From Glycomyces terrestris (lineage in GTDB: Bacteria; Actinomycetota; Actinomycetes; Mycobacteriales; Micromonosporaceae): 64,000 nucleotides of DNA. The stretch covers positions 434,001 through 498,000 of the forward strand of contig NZ_RSEB01000002.1 in NCBI RefSeq assembly GCF_003933745.1, in the 5' to 3' direction. The translations under genes and the position numbers were made by a program. Positions 50,279 to 59,255 of the stretch are shown piece by piece. The notes beneath the pieces are model-generated. The model saw only the letters and a list, made by a program, of their open reading frames with translations, was not told where the DNA came from and made no database searches. How positions within the stretch are numbered: the stretch's first letter is position 1; each line of letters starts with the position of its first letter.

Positions 50279-51058
50279 GTGGTGGTCGAGGTCAAGGCGT
50301 GGCGCCCGGCCGTGGGCGGGGTCGCGGAGGCGTTCCACGCCCGCTTCACCGACCACGCCTACCCGATGCACGTCCACGAGACGTGGACGCTGCTCCTCAT
50401 CGACGAGGGCGCCGTCCGCTACGACCTGGACCGGCACGAGCACGGCGCGCTCGACTCGATCGTGACGCTCCTGCCGCCGCACGTCCCGCACGACGGCCAG
50501 TCCGCGACGCCGCACGGGTTCCGCAAGCGGGTCCTCTACCTCGACTCGACCCTCCTGGACGACGGCCTCATCGGCCGCGCCGTCGACGGCCCCGAGATCC
50601 CCGACCCGCTGCTGCGCAAGCAGGTCCACCGCCTGCACGAGTCGCTGCGGCCCGGCGACGAGCTGGAGGCGGAGAGCCGCGTCGAGCTCGTGGCCGACCG
50701 GCTGCGCCGGCACCTGCGCCGCCGCGAGCCGGCCGCCGCGCCGGTCCGCGACCGGCGCCTCGCGCTCGCGATGCGGGACCTCCTCGACCGCCGCATCGAG
50801 TCCGGCCTGGGCCTGCGCGAGGCCGCGGCCGAGCTGCACGCGCACCCCGCGCACCTGGTGCGCGCCTTCAGCCGCGAGTTCGGCATCGCCCCGCACCAGT
50901 ACCTGGTGACGCGCCGGATCGACCGGGCCCGCCGCCTCCTGCTCGCCGGGCGGCCGGTCCACGCGGTGGCCGCCGCCACCGGGTTCTACGACCAGTCGCA
51001 CCTGACCCGCCACTTCAAGCGCGTCGTGGGCACCACCCCGGCGCGCTTCGCCTCCTGA
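50279..51058 (+). CDS. AraC-family transcriptional regulator
   Basis: About 259 residues from GTG 50279. An N-terminal cupin (AR_binding) has YPMHVHETWTLLLIDEGAVR and TLLPPHVPHDGQSATPHGFR. The C-terminal double helix-turn-helix is LDRRIESGLGLREAAAELHA, HPAHLVRAFSREFGIAPHQY, LVTRRIDRARRLLLAGRPVH, AVAAATGFYDQSHLTRHFKR and VVGTTPARFA. The frame is open to 50213, but that would overlap the divergent DUF2000 start; GTG 50282 is another option. It probably controls DUF2000. Its last codons lie in a short tandem duplication. Confidence 0.9.
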   Translation: MVVEVKAWRPAVGGVAEAFHARFTDHAYPMHVHETWTLLLIDEGAVRYDLDRHEHGALDSIVTLLPPHVPHDGQSATPHGFRKRVLYLDSTLLDDGLIGRAVDGPEIPDPLLRKQVHRLHESLRPGDELEAESRVELVADRLRRHLRRREPAAAPVRDRRLALAMRDLLDRRIESGLGLREAAAELHAHPAHLVRAFSREFGIAPHQYLVTRRIDRARRLLLAGRPVHAVAAATGFYDQSHLTRHFKRVVGTTPARFAS

Positions 51059-51115
51059 CAGCGCCTCCTGACAGTGCCGCCTTACAGTGCCGTTCCGCTG
51101 TGTCGTTCCGCTGTG
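51047..51115 (+). repeat. Short tandem duplications at the end of the AraC gene
   Basis: CGCCTCCTGACAG occurs at 51050 and 51063 in tandem and includes the stop codon TGA. Further on, CGTTCCGCTGTG occurs twice (about 51091 and 51104). They look like replication-slippage duplications. Confidence 0.6.
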
Positions 51116-51180
51116 CCGCCTGCCAGCGCCGCCCGACTTCTGGCCGCGCCGCCTCCCCAGCGTCCCTGACCCCACCCTTG

Positions 51181-51206
51181 CATCGAAGATGTTGACTGCT
51201 TCGATG
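51181..51206 (+). promoter_or_regulatory. Operator palindrome upstream of the GH43 gene
   Basis: Inverted repeat CATCGAAG (51181-51188) and CTTCGATG (51199-51206), 62 bp before the start codon. TTGCATCGAAGA also occurs upstream of the GH11 xylanase (30105-30116). Confidence 0.6.
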
Positions 51207-51267
51207 GAGCGATGTTAGCCTTCACATCACCTGTTCCGGCTGCCTAGCCCCCACATAGGAGTGGCCA

Positions 51268-52698
51268 ATGTCCTCATCCCGTTCCGCGCGCATGACGCGC
51301 CGCGGACTGTTCAGCGCGGCCGCCGCCGCGCCCCTCGTCGCCGCCTTCCCGGACGCCGCGGCGGCCCAGACGACCTACACCGGCTACCTCATGGCCCACT
51401 TCATCGGCGAGGGCACCGGCGGCGAGCAGATCTACCTCGCCCACAGCGACAACGGCCTCAACTGGACCGACCTCAACCGCGGCCAGATCGTGCTCCGCAG
51501 CCCCATCGGCACCCAGGGCGTGCGCGACCCCATCATCGTGCGCAACCCCGCCGGGAACCGCTACTGGATCGTCGCCACCGACCTGCGCATCGGCTCGGGC
51601 ACCTCCTGGGACGACGCCGCCAACCGCGGCAGCCGCAACCTCGTCGTCTGGGAGTCCGCGGACCTCGTCAACTGGTCCCTGCCGTGGCTGCTCAACGTCG
51701 CCGGGTCCATCGGCGACGCCGGGAACGCCTGGGCCCCCGAGGCCATCTGGGACGCCGCGGCCGGGAACTTCCTCCTCTACTGGGCCACCAACTCGACCCT
51801 GAACGGCGTCAAGAAGCACCGCATCTGGAGCGCCCGCACCACCGACTTCCGCTCCTTCAGCGCCCCGCAGGTCTACATCAACCTCCCCGGCTCCGAAGGA
51901 CTCATCGACACCCAGATCGTCGAGGCCGCCGGCAGCACCGGCGGCTACCGCTACTACCGCGCCTCCAAGACCAGCCAGATCGTCATCGAGGGCGGCAACT
52001 CGCTCACCGGCGCGTGGACCCGCCTCGGCGACCTCGCGAACCTCACCGGCGGCGGCGTCGAGGGCCCCATGTGGGCCAAGTTCAACGACCGCACCGAGTG
52101 GGCCCTGTGGCTCGACCAGTACGCCACCGGCCGCGGCTACATGCCGGTCCTCACCACGAACCCGGCCGCCGTCTCCGGCTACCGCACCACCTCCGGGTAC
52201 AGCCTCGGGGGGAACCTGAAGCGCCACGGCTTCGTCCTCAACCTCACCCAGGCCGAAGAGAACCGGGTCCTGGGCCGCTACCAGGCCCCGGTGTGGAACC
52301 GCCTCCAGTCCTACAACTTCCAGGACCGGTACGTGCGCCACGCGAACCTGGACGTGCGGATCGACGCCGGCGTCAGCCCGGGGGCCGACGCCCAGTTCCG
52401 CCTCGTGCCCGGCCTCGCCTCCTCCAGCGCCGTCTCCTTCGAGTCCGTCAACTACCCCGGGTACTACCTGCGGCACCTGAACTACGACTTCGTGCTCGCC
52501 CCGCGCGAGGCGACCTCGCAGTTCAACGCGGACGCCACGTTCAACCGCGTGGCCGGCCTCGCCGACGCCTCGTGGAGCTCGTTCTCCTCCTACAACCACC
52601 CGACCCGCTACATCAGGCACTACAACTACCTGCTGCGCCTCGACCCGGTCGCCACCGCGGTCGAGCGCGCCGACGCCACCTTCCGCGTCACCACCTGA
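51268..52698 (+). CDS. Secreted GH43-type arabinanase/xylosidase with AbfB (CBM42) domain
   Basis: A 476-residue protein. The Tat signal MTRRGLFSAAAAAPLVAAFP ends about residue 34 (AAAQT). A five-bladed propeller follows (IYLAHSDNGLNWTDLNRGQI, GVRDPIIVRNPAGNRYWIVA with catalytic Asp in RDP, NAWAPEAIWDAAAGNFLLYW with the APE Glu region, GGGVEGPMWAKFNDRTEWAL with likely acid Glu in VEGP). From residue 345 an AbfB beta-trefoil has RLQSYNFQDRYVRHANLDVR and SFESVNYPGYYLRHLNYDFV, which binds arabinose side chains. It should release arabinose or xylose from hemicellulose, complementing GH10 and GH11. Confidence 0.9.
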   Translation: MSSSRSARMTRRGLFSAAAAAPLVAAFPDAAAAQTTYTGYLMAHFIGEGTGGEQIYLAHSDNGLNWTDLNRGQIVLRSPIGTQGVRDPIIVRNPAGNRYWIVATDLRIGSGTSWDDAANRGSRNLVVWESADLVNWSLPWLLNVAGSIGDAGNAWAPEAIWDAAAGNFLLYWATNSTLNGVKKHRIWSARTTDFRSFSAPQVYINLPGSEGLIDTQIVEAAGSTGGYRYYRASKTSQIVIEGGNSLTGAWTRLGDLANLTGGGVEGPMWAKFNDRTEWALWLDQYATGRGYMPVLTTNPAAVSGYRTTSGYSLGGNLKRHGFVLNLTQAEENRVLGRYQAPVWNRLQSYNFQDRYVRHANLDVRIDAGVSPGADAQFRLVPGLASSSAVSFESVNYPGYYLRHLNYDFVLAPREATSQFNADATFNRVAGLADASWSSFSSYNHPTRYIRHYNYLLRLDPVATAVERADATFRVTT

Positions 52699-52704
52699 GC
52701 CGGG

Positions 52705-52758
52705 CCGGGGCGGGCGCCGAAGCGATCACGAATCGAGAAGCGCCGGGGCCCGCCCCGG
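52705..52758 (+). terminator. Inverted repeat after the GH43 gene
   Basis: Arms CCGGGGCGGGC and GCCCGCCCCGG, perfect 11 bp, with a 32-nt loop. Confidence 0.5.
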
Positions 52759-52773
52759 AAATAGCCTTGGAGC

Positions 52774-53388
52774 ATGACCTACATCGAACACCTCACCATC
52801 GAGGCCGCCGACGCCCAGGCCGCCGAGGACTTCTACACCGCCGCCTTCGGCTCGGACCTCCCGCTCCGCTTCCGCGCCTCCGAGGAGCCGACCTCCGGGT
52901 TCCGCGGCTTCACGCTCGACCTGGTCGCCGCGCAGCCCGCGAACGTGGACCTGCTCTTCGACGCGGCCCTCGCGGCCGGCGCCGAGACCGTCAAGGCCCC
53001 CGTCAAGTCCCTCTGGGGCTACGGCGGCGTCCTGCGCACGCCCGACGGGGTCGTCATGAAACTCGTGACCTCCTCCAAGAAGGACACCGAGCCCGCCGAG
53101 AGGAAGTACGACGAGGTCGTGCTCCTCATGGGCACCACCGACATGAAGGCCGCCAAGAAGTTCTACGAGGCGAACGGCCTGGAGGTGGCGAAGAGCTACG
53201 GCGGCAAGTACACCGAGTTCGCGACCGACAAGGGCGCGGTGAAGCTCGCGCTGTACCCGCGCAAGGCGTTCGCGAAGACCGCGTTCGTCGACCCGGCCGG
53301 CTCCGGCTCGCACCGGATCGCCATCGGCGGCTCCGGCGGGTCCTTCACCGACCCCGACGGCTTCGTCTGGGAGGGCACCGGCGCCTGA
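52774..53388 (+). CDS. Two-domain VOC/glyoxalase-family protein
   Basis: A 204-residue protein. The first VOC unit has MTYIEHLTIEAADAQAAEDF YTAAFG and GYGGVLRTPDGVVMKLV, the second has VVLLMGTTDMKAAKKFYEAN and SFTDPDGFVWE. The metal ligands typical of glyoxalase I are only partly present (His6 of EHL, Glu in the last strand), so activity is uncertain; such proteins are often called glyoxalases without proof. The stop overlaps the next VOC gene by one base (TGATG), so they are translated together. Confidence 0.85.
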   Translation: MTYIEHLTIEAADAQAAEDFYTAAFGSDLPLRFRASEEPTSGFRGFTLDLVAAQPANVDLLFDAALAAGAETVKAPVKSLWGYGGVLRTPDGVVMKLVTSSKKDTEPAERKYDEVVLLMGTTDMKAAKKFYEANGLEVAKSYGGKYTEFATDKGAVKLALYPRKAFAKTAFVDPAGSGSHRIAIGGSGGSFTDPDGFVWEGTGA

Positions 53389-53795
53389 TGGACCTCGTCG
53401 TCCACTCCGCGTCCCTGCCGCACACCGACCCGGAGGCGTCCCTCGCCTTCTACCGCGACGCCCTCGGCTTCGAGGTCCGCTCCGACGAGGGCGACGCGGG
53501 CGGGCGCTGGATCACCCTCGGGCCGGCCGGCGGCACCGGCACGTCCCTCGTCCTCGAACCCGCCGGCGCCCGCCCCGGCCTCACTACGGCCGAGCGCCGC
53601 ACGATCGCCGAGATGATGGCCAAGGGCACGTACGCGGCGATCACCCTCGCCACCGCCGACCTCGACGCCCTCCACCGCCGCCTGCGCGACGCCGGCGCCG
53701 AGCTCGCCTGGGGCCCGACCGACCAGCCCTCCGGCGTCCGCGACTGCGCCTACCGCGACCCCGCCGGCAACCTCGTCCGCATCACCCAGGCATGA
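53388..53795 (+). CDS. Single-domain VOC family protein
   Basis: A 135-residue protein starting MDLVVHSASLPHTDPEASLA. It has the fold pattern FYRDALGFEVRSDEGDAGGR, WITLGPAGGTGTSLVLEPAG, YAAITLATADLDALHRRLRD and CAYRDPAGNLVRITQA, close to bleomycin-resistance/dioxygenase-like VOC proteins. His6 and the late acidic residue could bind metal. Coupled to the preceding VOC gene. The substrate is unknown. Confidence 0.88.
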   Translation: MDLVVHSASLPHTDPEASLAFYRDALGFEVRSDEGDAGGRWITLGPAGGTGTSLVLEPAGARPGLTTAERRTIAEMMAKGTYAAITLATADLDALHRRLRDAGAELAWGPTDQPSGVRDCAYRDPAGNLVRITQA

Positions 53796-53993
53796 CCCCC
53801 GCGCCCGGCCCCCGGCCGGGCGCTCGGGGCGTGCCGGCCCGAAGACGGCGGAGACACCCCCGACCGCATCGCCGCCGCGGCACCGCCTCTTCCGCGCCTT
53901 TCGGCCCCAGGTCAGGAGCACCGCGACCGCTGCCGCGCCGCCGCCCCCGCCGGAACCGGCCCGAGTGTCGGACCCTCCTGGCACGATGGCCCG

Positions 53994-54326
53994 ATGGCGT
54001 ACGACGAGGGGCTGGCCGAGCGGATCAGGGACGCGTTCGACAACCGGCCGTATGTGTTCGAGCGGAAGATGTTCGGCGGGCTCGGCTGGATGGTCCACGG
54101 CAACATGGCCGCCGCCGCGCTCGGCGACGGCGGCGCGATGGTGCGCGTGGGCAAGGACGACTACCCGGACCTGCTCGAGGAGCCGGGCGCCGGGCCCATG
54201 GTCATGGGCGGGCGCACCGTCACCGGCTGGATCCGGCTCGGCGACGACATCTGCGCCTCCGACGTTGAGCTGCGCGCCTGGGTCGAGCGCGGCATCGCGT
54301 TCGCCGAGACGCTCCCGCGGAAGTGA
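53994..54326 (+). CDS. TfoX/Sxy N-terminal domain protein
   Basis: A 110-residue protein. The motifs AYDEGLAERIRDAFDNRPYV, ERKMFGGLGWMVHGNMAAAA, MVRVGKDDYPDLLEEPGAGP and LRAWVERGIAFAETLPRK match the TfoX N-terminal domain. In gamma-proteobacteria TfoX governs competence; the short actinobacterial proteins lack the C-terminal domain and have no known role. A bidirectional terminator separates it from the convergent repeat-protein gene. Confidence 0.92.
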   Translation: MAYDEGLAERIRDAFDNRPYVFERKMFGGLGWMVHGNMAAAALGDGGAMVRVGKDDYPDLLEEPGAGPMVMGGRTVTGWIRLGDDICASDVELRAWVERGIAFAETLPRK

Positions 54327-54328
54327 CC

Positions 54329-54353
54329 GGGAGCCGGGACCGGCCCGGCTCCC
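54329..54353. terminator. Bidirectional terminator between TfoX and TPR genes
   Basis: Perfect 10-bp arms GGGAGCCGGG and CCCGGCTCCC with a 5-nt loop between two convergent genes. Confidence 0.8.
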
Positions 54354-54359
54354 GCCCCG

Positions 54360-57230
54360 TTACGCCTCCTCGGCGTCCTCCGCCGCGCGCTCGCGCACCT
54401 GCTCGAGGTGCCCGGCGAGCGCCCGGCGCATGACCTCGCGGTCCCCGAGGCGCGCGGTGACGCGCTCGACGACGGCCGCCGCGCCGTCGAGGTCGCCGAG
54501 CTCCTCGTGCGCGGCGATCATGCCGTGCGCGGTCTGGACCGCGAGCTCGGCGAGGTAGTCGCCGTCCTCGGCGGCGGCCAGGACCGCCTCGCCCGAGCGC
54601 AGCGTCCGCCGCGCCCACGCCTCCTCGGTCTCCTCGCCGTCGCCGCGCATCCGCGCCTCCTGCGCGAGCGTCTTCGCGTACTCGACGCGGCACGAGTCGC
54701 GGTACCCCGCCGGGTGCTCCTCGTCGCGCCACGCGGCTTCGAGCTCCATCGCGAGCGCGGCCATCTCGTCGAGCACGGCCGCGGTGTCGGGCTCCTCGGC
54801 GCGCAGCCGCGCCCACAGCGCGGCCCGGACCGGGTTGGCGGCGGCCGAGAGCGACCCGAGGCCGCGCCACTTCGCCGCCGACCGCCCGTAGGCGTCCACT
54901 GCGGACTTCAGTTCGCCGGTGCGCTCCAGCAGCTCCCCGGCGAGGTGCGCGGCCTGCGGGTACAGGGCCGGGTTGGGGTGCGCGAGGCCGCCGTCCATGA
55001 GCCGCAGCGCTTCGAGGACGTGGGTGAGCCCGGCGCGGGCGTCGTAGGTCCGCTGGTGGCTCTCGGCGAGCAGGTAGCGGGCGTCGACGAGGCGCCAGTG
55101 CTCGTCCTCGTGCATCTCCGGCAGCTCCGCGAGGGCCGCCTCCAGGATGACCACGGCCTCCTCGCTGCGCTCCTGCATCGCGAGCGACTTCCCGAGGAGG
55201 TGCCGGGCCACGCCCGCGCAGCCGGTCTCCCCGGCGCGGTCGTACCAGTGCGCGGCCTGCACCGCGTAGCGCTCGGCCGAGCGGGCCTCGCCGAGGTTGA
55301 TCGAGCACTCCGCGGCGGTCAGGTGGAGCGCGGCGACGGGGAACGCCGGGTAGTCGTGCTTGACGGCCGCGATCCCGGTCTCCGCGACGGCGAGCGCCTC
55401 GGTGAGCTCTCCGGCCTGGTTGAGCATGGCCCCGTACTGGAACGCGCTGATGAACGTCTCGTAGCGGAACCCGCCCTCCGAGGCCAGCTGAAACGCCTTG
55501 CGCAGGGCCGCGAGCCGCCCCTGCGGCCCGGTCTCGAACTCCGGCAGCATCATCGCGAGCTGGGTGCGCGTGAGCGCGGCCCGGCGGTGCCCGGCGTGCG
55601 CCGCGAGGTCGGCGTCGGCCCGCGCGAACGCGGCCGCGAGCTCGGGCCCGGGCCGCTCGCCGAGCATGAGCCCGGACTGGAGCTGCGCCATGAGGACCTG
55701 GGCCCGGGCGCGGGCGGCGTCGGCCGGCGCGGCCGCCGCGAGCGCGTCGGCCTCGGCGAGGAGGCCCGGCGCGAGCGGCGCGAACGCGGCCGGGTCCTCG
55801 CGCATCCCCCAGGCGGCCTTCGCGATCCGGCACAGCAGCGCCCGGCCCGGCAGCCCGGCCTCCGCGAAGAGGGTCCCGGCGAGCTGGGCGAGGTCCTGGG
55901 CCGCTTCGAGGGCGTCCTTCGGTTCGGCCTGCGCCAGCAGCGCCTCGGCCTCGTCGGCGGGCGCGAGGGACGCGCCGAGTTCCCCGGCGATGCGGGCGAC
56001 CTCGATCCAGCGCTCCCCGCGGTCCTCGGCGGCGTCCTCGACGCCCTGGCGGGCCCGCACGAGCGCCGCCTCCAGCGCCGCGGCGCTCGCCGCCGCCGGA
56101 GCGGGCGCCGGGGCCTCGGGGACCGGCATCGCCTTGAGCCCCAACGGGACGTGCGGGTACGCCTCGGCCGGCTCGACGCGCTCCCGCGACCGGTCGGAGT
56201 GGACGGTGGTGCCGTTGCGGCGGTCGTAGCGGGCGCACAGCTCGCGGCGCTCGGCGTCGGCCCACGCGTGCAGGTCGTCGGCGGTCCAGTCGCGGCCGCC
56301 CGGCCCGGCCAGCAGCGCGCCGCCCATGCCGCGCCCGCGCAGGGCTGCGGCGAGGGTCTGCACGCCCTCGAGCCACTCCTGCCGCGAGTCGGGGCTGAGC
56401 GTCAGCTCCCAGGCGCGCCGCTCGGCGGCCAGGATCTCGATGCCGCGGGCCTCGTTCCCGGTGAGCGCGCAGAACCGGATGTGCCGGGCGACGTAGTCGA
56501 GCATGTCGTCCTTGTCGCGGCAGATCCGGTAGCCGTGGTGGTGGTTGGCGCGGGCCTCGTCGAGGCGGCCGAGGCGCGCGAGCGGCAGCAGCGAGTCCGC
56601 GAGCGTGTTGTGCGGCTCGTGCGAGCACCGCAGCTCGCCGTCGAGGAGCGGCCGCCAGGCCGCGATCGCGCCCTCGTCGTCCCCGGCGCATGCGGCCATG
56701 TCCCCGATGTCGTTGACGCGGCACGCCTCGCAGTCGCTCATGTCGTCCGGCTCGGTCGTGCGCACCATCGCGGCGGCGCGCGCTGCCCGCTCGGTGTCCC
56801 CGATGTAGTACGCGAACCAGTGCTCGGCCTCCCAGTACGGGTGCAGCGAGTGCCCGGCCTCGGCGTACCGGCGCCGGAACTGCGCCAGGGCGTCCTCGAT
56901 GGACGCCAGCGGCACGTCCGGGTGGTCGCGCAGCTTGTACACGATCCACTTGAACTGCCAGTACACCGAGCGCAGGAGCGCGGCGTCGAAGTGCTCGGGG
57001 GCGGTGTCGAGGTTGTGCAGGAGCCGCGCGTACGGGACGAGGAGCCGCGTCGAGTCGGGGGAGAACTCGTAGCAGTCCACGAGGGCGTCCAGTACGGCGT
57101 TCAGCAGGGGCTGGTCGCCGTCCGCCTCGACGGCGACCAGGTGCTCCTCCAGGGCGGCCAGGCGGGCCTCCCCCCGGAGCTGCCAGCGGATCTCGTTGAG
57201 GCGCTTACGGAGTGCGTCGGTATCGCTCAT
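54360..57230 (-). CDS. Large cytoplasmic tetratricopeptide-like repeat protein
   Basis: A 956-residue soluble protein made almost wholly of helix pairs. TPR-like units recur, such as WFAYYIGDTERAARAAAMVR, HNTLADSLLPLARLGRLDEA, YDARAGLTHVLEALRLMDGG and YPQAAHLAGELLERTGELKS. A Pro/Ala linker (PVPEAPAPAPAAASAA) about residue 370 divides an N-terminal half from a longer C-terminal half. There is no signal peptide or enzyme domain, so a scaffold role is likely. It stands alone, between the TfoX gene and a two-component pair on the same strand. A 1570-residue open frame on the other strand is only its shadow. Confidence 0.85.
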   Translation of the reverse strand: MSDTDALRKRLNEIRWQLRGEARLAALEEHLVAVEADGDQPLLNAVLDALVDCYEFSPDSTRLLVPYARLLHNLDTAPEHFDAALLRSVYWQFKWIVYKLRDHPDVPLASIEDALAQFRRRYAEAGHSLHPYWEAEHWFAYYIGDTERAARAAAMVRTTEPDDMSDCEACRVNDIGDMAACAGDDEGAIAAWRPLLDGELRCSHEPHNTLADSLLPLARLGRLDEARANHHHGYRICRDKDDMLDYVARHIRFCALTGNEARGIEILAAERRAWELTLSPDSRQEWLEGVQTLAAALRGRGMGGALLAGPGGRDWTADDLHAWADAERRELCARYDRRNGTTVHSDRSRERVEPAEAYPHVPLGLKAMPVPEAPAPAPAAASAAALEAALVRARQGVEDAAEDRGERWIEVARIAGELGASLAPADEAEALLAQAEPKDALEAAQDLAQLAGTLFAEAGLPGRALLCRIAKAAWGMREDPAAFAPLAPGLLAEADALAAAAPADAARARAQVLMAQLQSGLMLGERPGPELAAAFARADADLAAHAGHRRAALTRTQLAMMLPEFETGPQGRLAALRKAFQLASEGGFRYETFISAFQYGAMLNQAGELTEALAVAETGIAAVKHDYPAFPVAALHLTAAECSINLGEARSAERYAVQAAHWYDRAGETGCAGVARHLLGKSLAMQERSEEAVVILEAALAELPEMHEDEHWRLVDARYLLAESHQRTYDARAGLTHVLEALRLMDGGLAHPNPALYPQAAHLAGELLERTGELKSAVDAYGRSAAKWRGLGSLSAAANPVRAALWARLRAEEPDTAAVLDEMAALAMELEAAWRDEEHPAGYRDSCRVEYAKTLAQEARMRGDGEETEEAWARRTLRSGEAVLAAAEDGDYLAELAVQTAHGMIAAHEELGDLDGAAAVVERVTARLGDREVMRRALAGHLEQVRERAAEDAEEA

Positions 57231-57350
57231 GGGGTTTCCGTCCGGTGGGGGATCGTCGGTGCCAGCATTCTGCCAGGGTGCGGGCCGTGGCCCGCCCGTG
57301 GCCCGGCCCGGCCGGGCGGCGCGGTCCGCGACTCTGCCGCGAGAACCCGG

Positions 57351-58010
57351 TCAGTCCACCAGGCCCGCGTCGTTGACCAGCAGCGCCAGCTGCACGCGGT
57401 TGTTCAGCCCGAGCTTCGCGAGGGCCGCCGAGACGTGGGTCTTCACCGTCGGCACGCTCAGGTGCAGGGCCGCCGCGATCTCGGCGTTCGAGCGGCCCCG
57501 GCCGACCTCGGCCGCGACCTCGGTCTCACGGGTGTTCAAGGCCCGCAGGCGCTCCCGCGCCGGGGCGCGCCGGTCGTCGGCGCCGCCGACCGCGAGCCCG
57601 ATGAGCCGCCGCGTGACCTCCGGCGACAGGACCGGCTCCCCGGCCGCCACCTTCCGCACCGCCGCGACGATCGCCGCCGGCGGCGTGTCCTTGAGCAGGA
57701 ACCCGCCCGCGCCCGCGCGCAGCGCCCGCCGCACGTGCCCGTCCGCCTCGAACGCGGTGAGCACCAGCACCTCCGGCGCGCCCGGGGCCGCGCGCAGCCG
57801 CTCGGTCGCCGCGAGCCCGTCGACGCCCGGCATGTGCAGGTCCATGAGCACCACGTCCGGCCGCAGCTCGGCGACCAGCGGCGGCACGTCCGCGCCGCTG
57901 CCCGCCTCGCCCACGACCTCCACGTCGGCGGCGCCCCCGAGGATCATCCGCAGACCCGCCCGCACCAGCGGGTCGTCGTCCACGACCAGGACCTTCACGC
58001 GCTCGCTCAT
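57351..58010 (-). CDS. LuxR/NarL-family response regulator
   Basis: A 219-residue protein beginning MSERVKVLVVDDDPLVRAGL. The receiver has phosphoacceptor Asp in DVVLMDLHMPGVDGLAATER, Thr in VLVLTAFEADGHVRRALRAG and Lys in GGFLLKDTPP. Helix-turn-helix: LNTRETEVAAEVGRGRSNAE, IAAALHLSVPTVKTHVSAAL. The ATG at 58010 overlaps the kinase stop (ATGA), so the pair is coupled; the longer start at 58028 is less likely. Targets are unknown. Confidence 0.94.
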   Translation of the reverse strand: MSERVKVLVVDDDPLVRAGLRMILGGAADVEVVGEAGSGADVPPLVAELRPDVVLMDLHMPGVDGLAATERLRAAPGAPEVLVLTAFEADGHVRRALRAGAGGFLLKDTPPAAIVAAVRKVAAGEPVLSPEVTRRLIGLAVGGADDRRAPARERLRALNTRETEVAAEVGRGRSNAEIAAALHLSVPTVKTHVSAALAKLGLNNRVQLALLVNDAGLVD

Positions 58011-59107
58011 GCCGTCCAGGGTAGCCACGCCCCGACCCTCCAGCCGCCGTCCCCGGTCGGCCCGTACTCCAGCCGCCCGCCCGCGAGCGCCGCCCGCTCC
58101 TCCAGGCCGATGAGGCCGTGGCCCGACCCCTCCCCGGCGTCCCGGCCCGGCCCCGAGACCACCTCCACCAGCAGCCCCTCGCCCGGCCCGCCCGACACCG
58201 TCACCGCGACCGGCGCGCCCTCGGCGTGCTTGCGCGCGTTCGTCAGCGCCTCCTGCACGATCCGGTACGCGGTCCGCCCCGACCGCTCCGGCGCGTCACC
58301 TTCCACAGTGGAGGTGAACGCGATCCGGGACCCCGGCCGGGCCTCCTCCACCAGCGCCCGCAGGTCCGCCATCGACGGCTGCGGCAGCTCCCCGATCGGC
58401 GCCCGCAGCACCGCGATCACCTCCCGCAGGTCCCGCATCGCCAACCGCGACTGCTCCCGCACCACCCCGGCCGCGCCCGCCAGCTCCTCCGGCGAGAGGT
58501 CCGCCCGGTACTCCATCGCGCCCGCGTGCAGGCTCAGCAGCGACAACCGGTGCCCCAGCAGGTCGTGCAGCTCCCGCGCCAGCTCCTCCCGCGCCCGCTG
58601 CCGCGCCCGCTCCCGCTCGTCCCGCTCCTGCTCGGCCGCCCGCGCCCGCAGCGCCCGCCGGTACCGCGAGAACATGCCCCAGCCTGCGACCGCCCCGTAC
58701 AGGACCACCGCGAACACCACGTTCCCGACCAGCCCCAGCTCCTGCGGCCGCAGCCACGCGTACACGCAGGCCGCCCCCAGCGCCCCCGCGTACACCCACG
58801 CCGCCGTCCGCAGCGGCCGCCGCACCACCACCGCGAACAGCAGCACCAGCAGCGGGAACGCCGTCGTCTCCGAGAACGTCGACAGCACCACCGCCGCGAC
58901 CGCCGCCTGCGTCGGCCACCGCCGCCGCAGCCACAGCAGCCCCAGCCCCACCAGGCCCGCGAGCTGGTCCAGCTCGAACAGCCACGGCGGGTCCGGCAGC
59001 CCGATCCGCATCCGGTCCGCCGCCAGGTACAGCCACAGGAACACGCCGACCGCGAACAGCGCCGTGTCCGCCGCCCACCCGCGCGCCCCGCGCCGCTCCG
59101 CACCCAT
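58007..59107 (-). CDS. Sensor histidine kinase, NarL/DesK type
   Basis: A 366-residue kinase. Five to six membrane helices lie in residues 15-140. HisKA_3 has phosphoacceptor His in EELARELHDLLGHRLSLLSL, and the ATPase domain has AYRIVQEALTNARKHAEGAP, GLIGLEERAALAGGRLEYGP. It resembles the truncated kinase at 1-805 and the one at 30.3 kb in architecture, making three of this class in the window. It precedes and overlaps its regulator gene. Confidence 0.93.
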   Translation of the reverse strand: MGAERRGARGWAADTALFAVGVFLWLYLAADRMRIGLPDPPWLFELDQLAGLVGLGLLWLRRRWPTQAAVAAVVLSTFSETTAFPLLVLLFAVVVRRPLRTAAWVYAGALGAACVYAWLRPQELGLVGNVVFAVVLYGAVAGWGMFSRYRRALRARAAEQERDERERARQRAREELARELHDLLGHRLSLLSLHAGAMEYRADLSPEELAGAAGVVREQSRLAMRDLREVIAVLRAPIGELPQPSMADLRALVEEARPGSRIAFTSTVEGDAPERSGRTAYRIVQEALTNARKHAEGAPVAVTVSGGPGEGLLVEVVSGPGRDAGEGSGHGLIGLEERAALAGGRLEYGPTGDGGWRVGAWLPWTA

Positions 59108-59255
59108 GCGCCGAACCTAGCCGCCCCGCGCCGCCCGGCCAACGGTTCCGCCCCGATCCCATACCGAAGTCGGCCCGGCGCCATCCGAAGGTCGCGCGCT
59201 TCCCCGCGCGGGGGAGTAGCCTCGACCGGTCGGCACCGATGGAAGGGACAGACCG

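Noticed and set aside
54408-59120. 1570-codon open frame on the plus strand
   Set aside because: It lies opposite the TPR gene and a two-component pair, all with clear domains; its product is an Arg/Gly/Glu-rich shadow typical of high-GC DNA.
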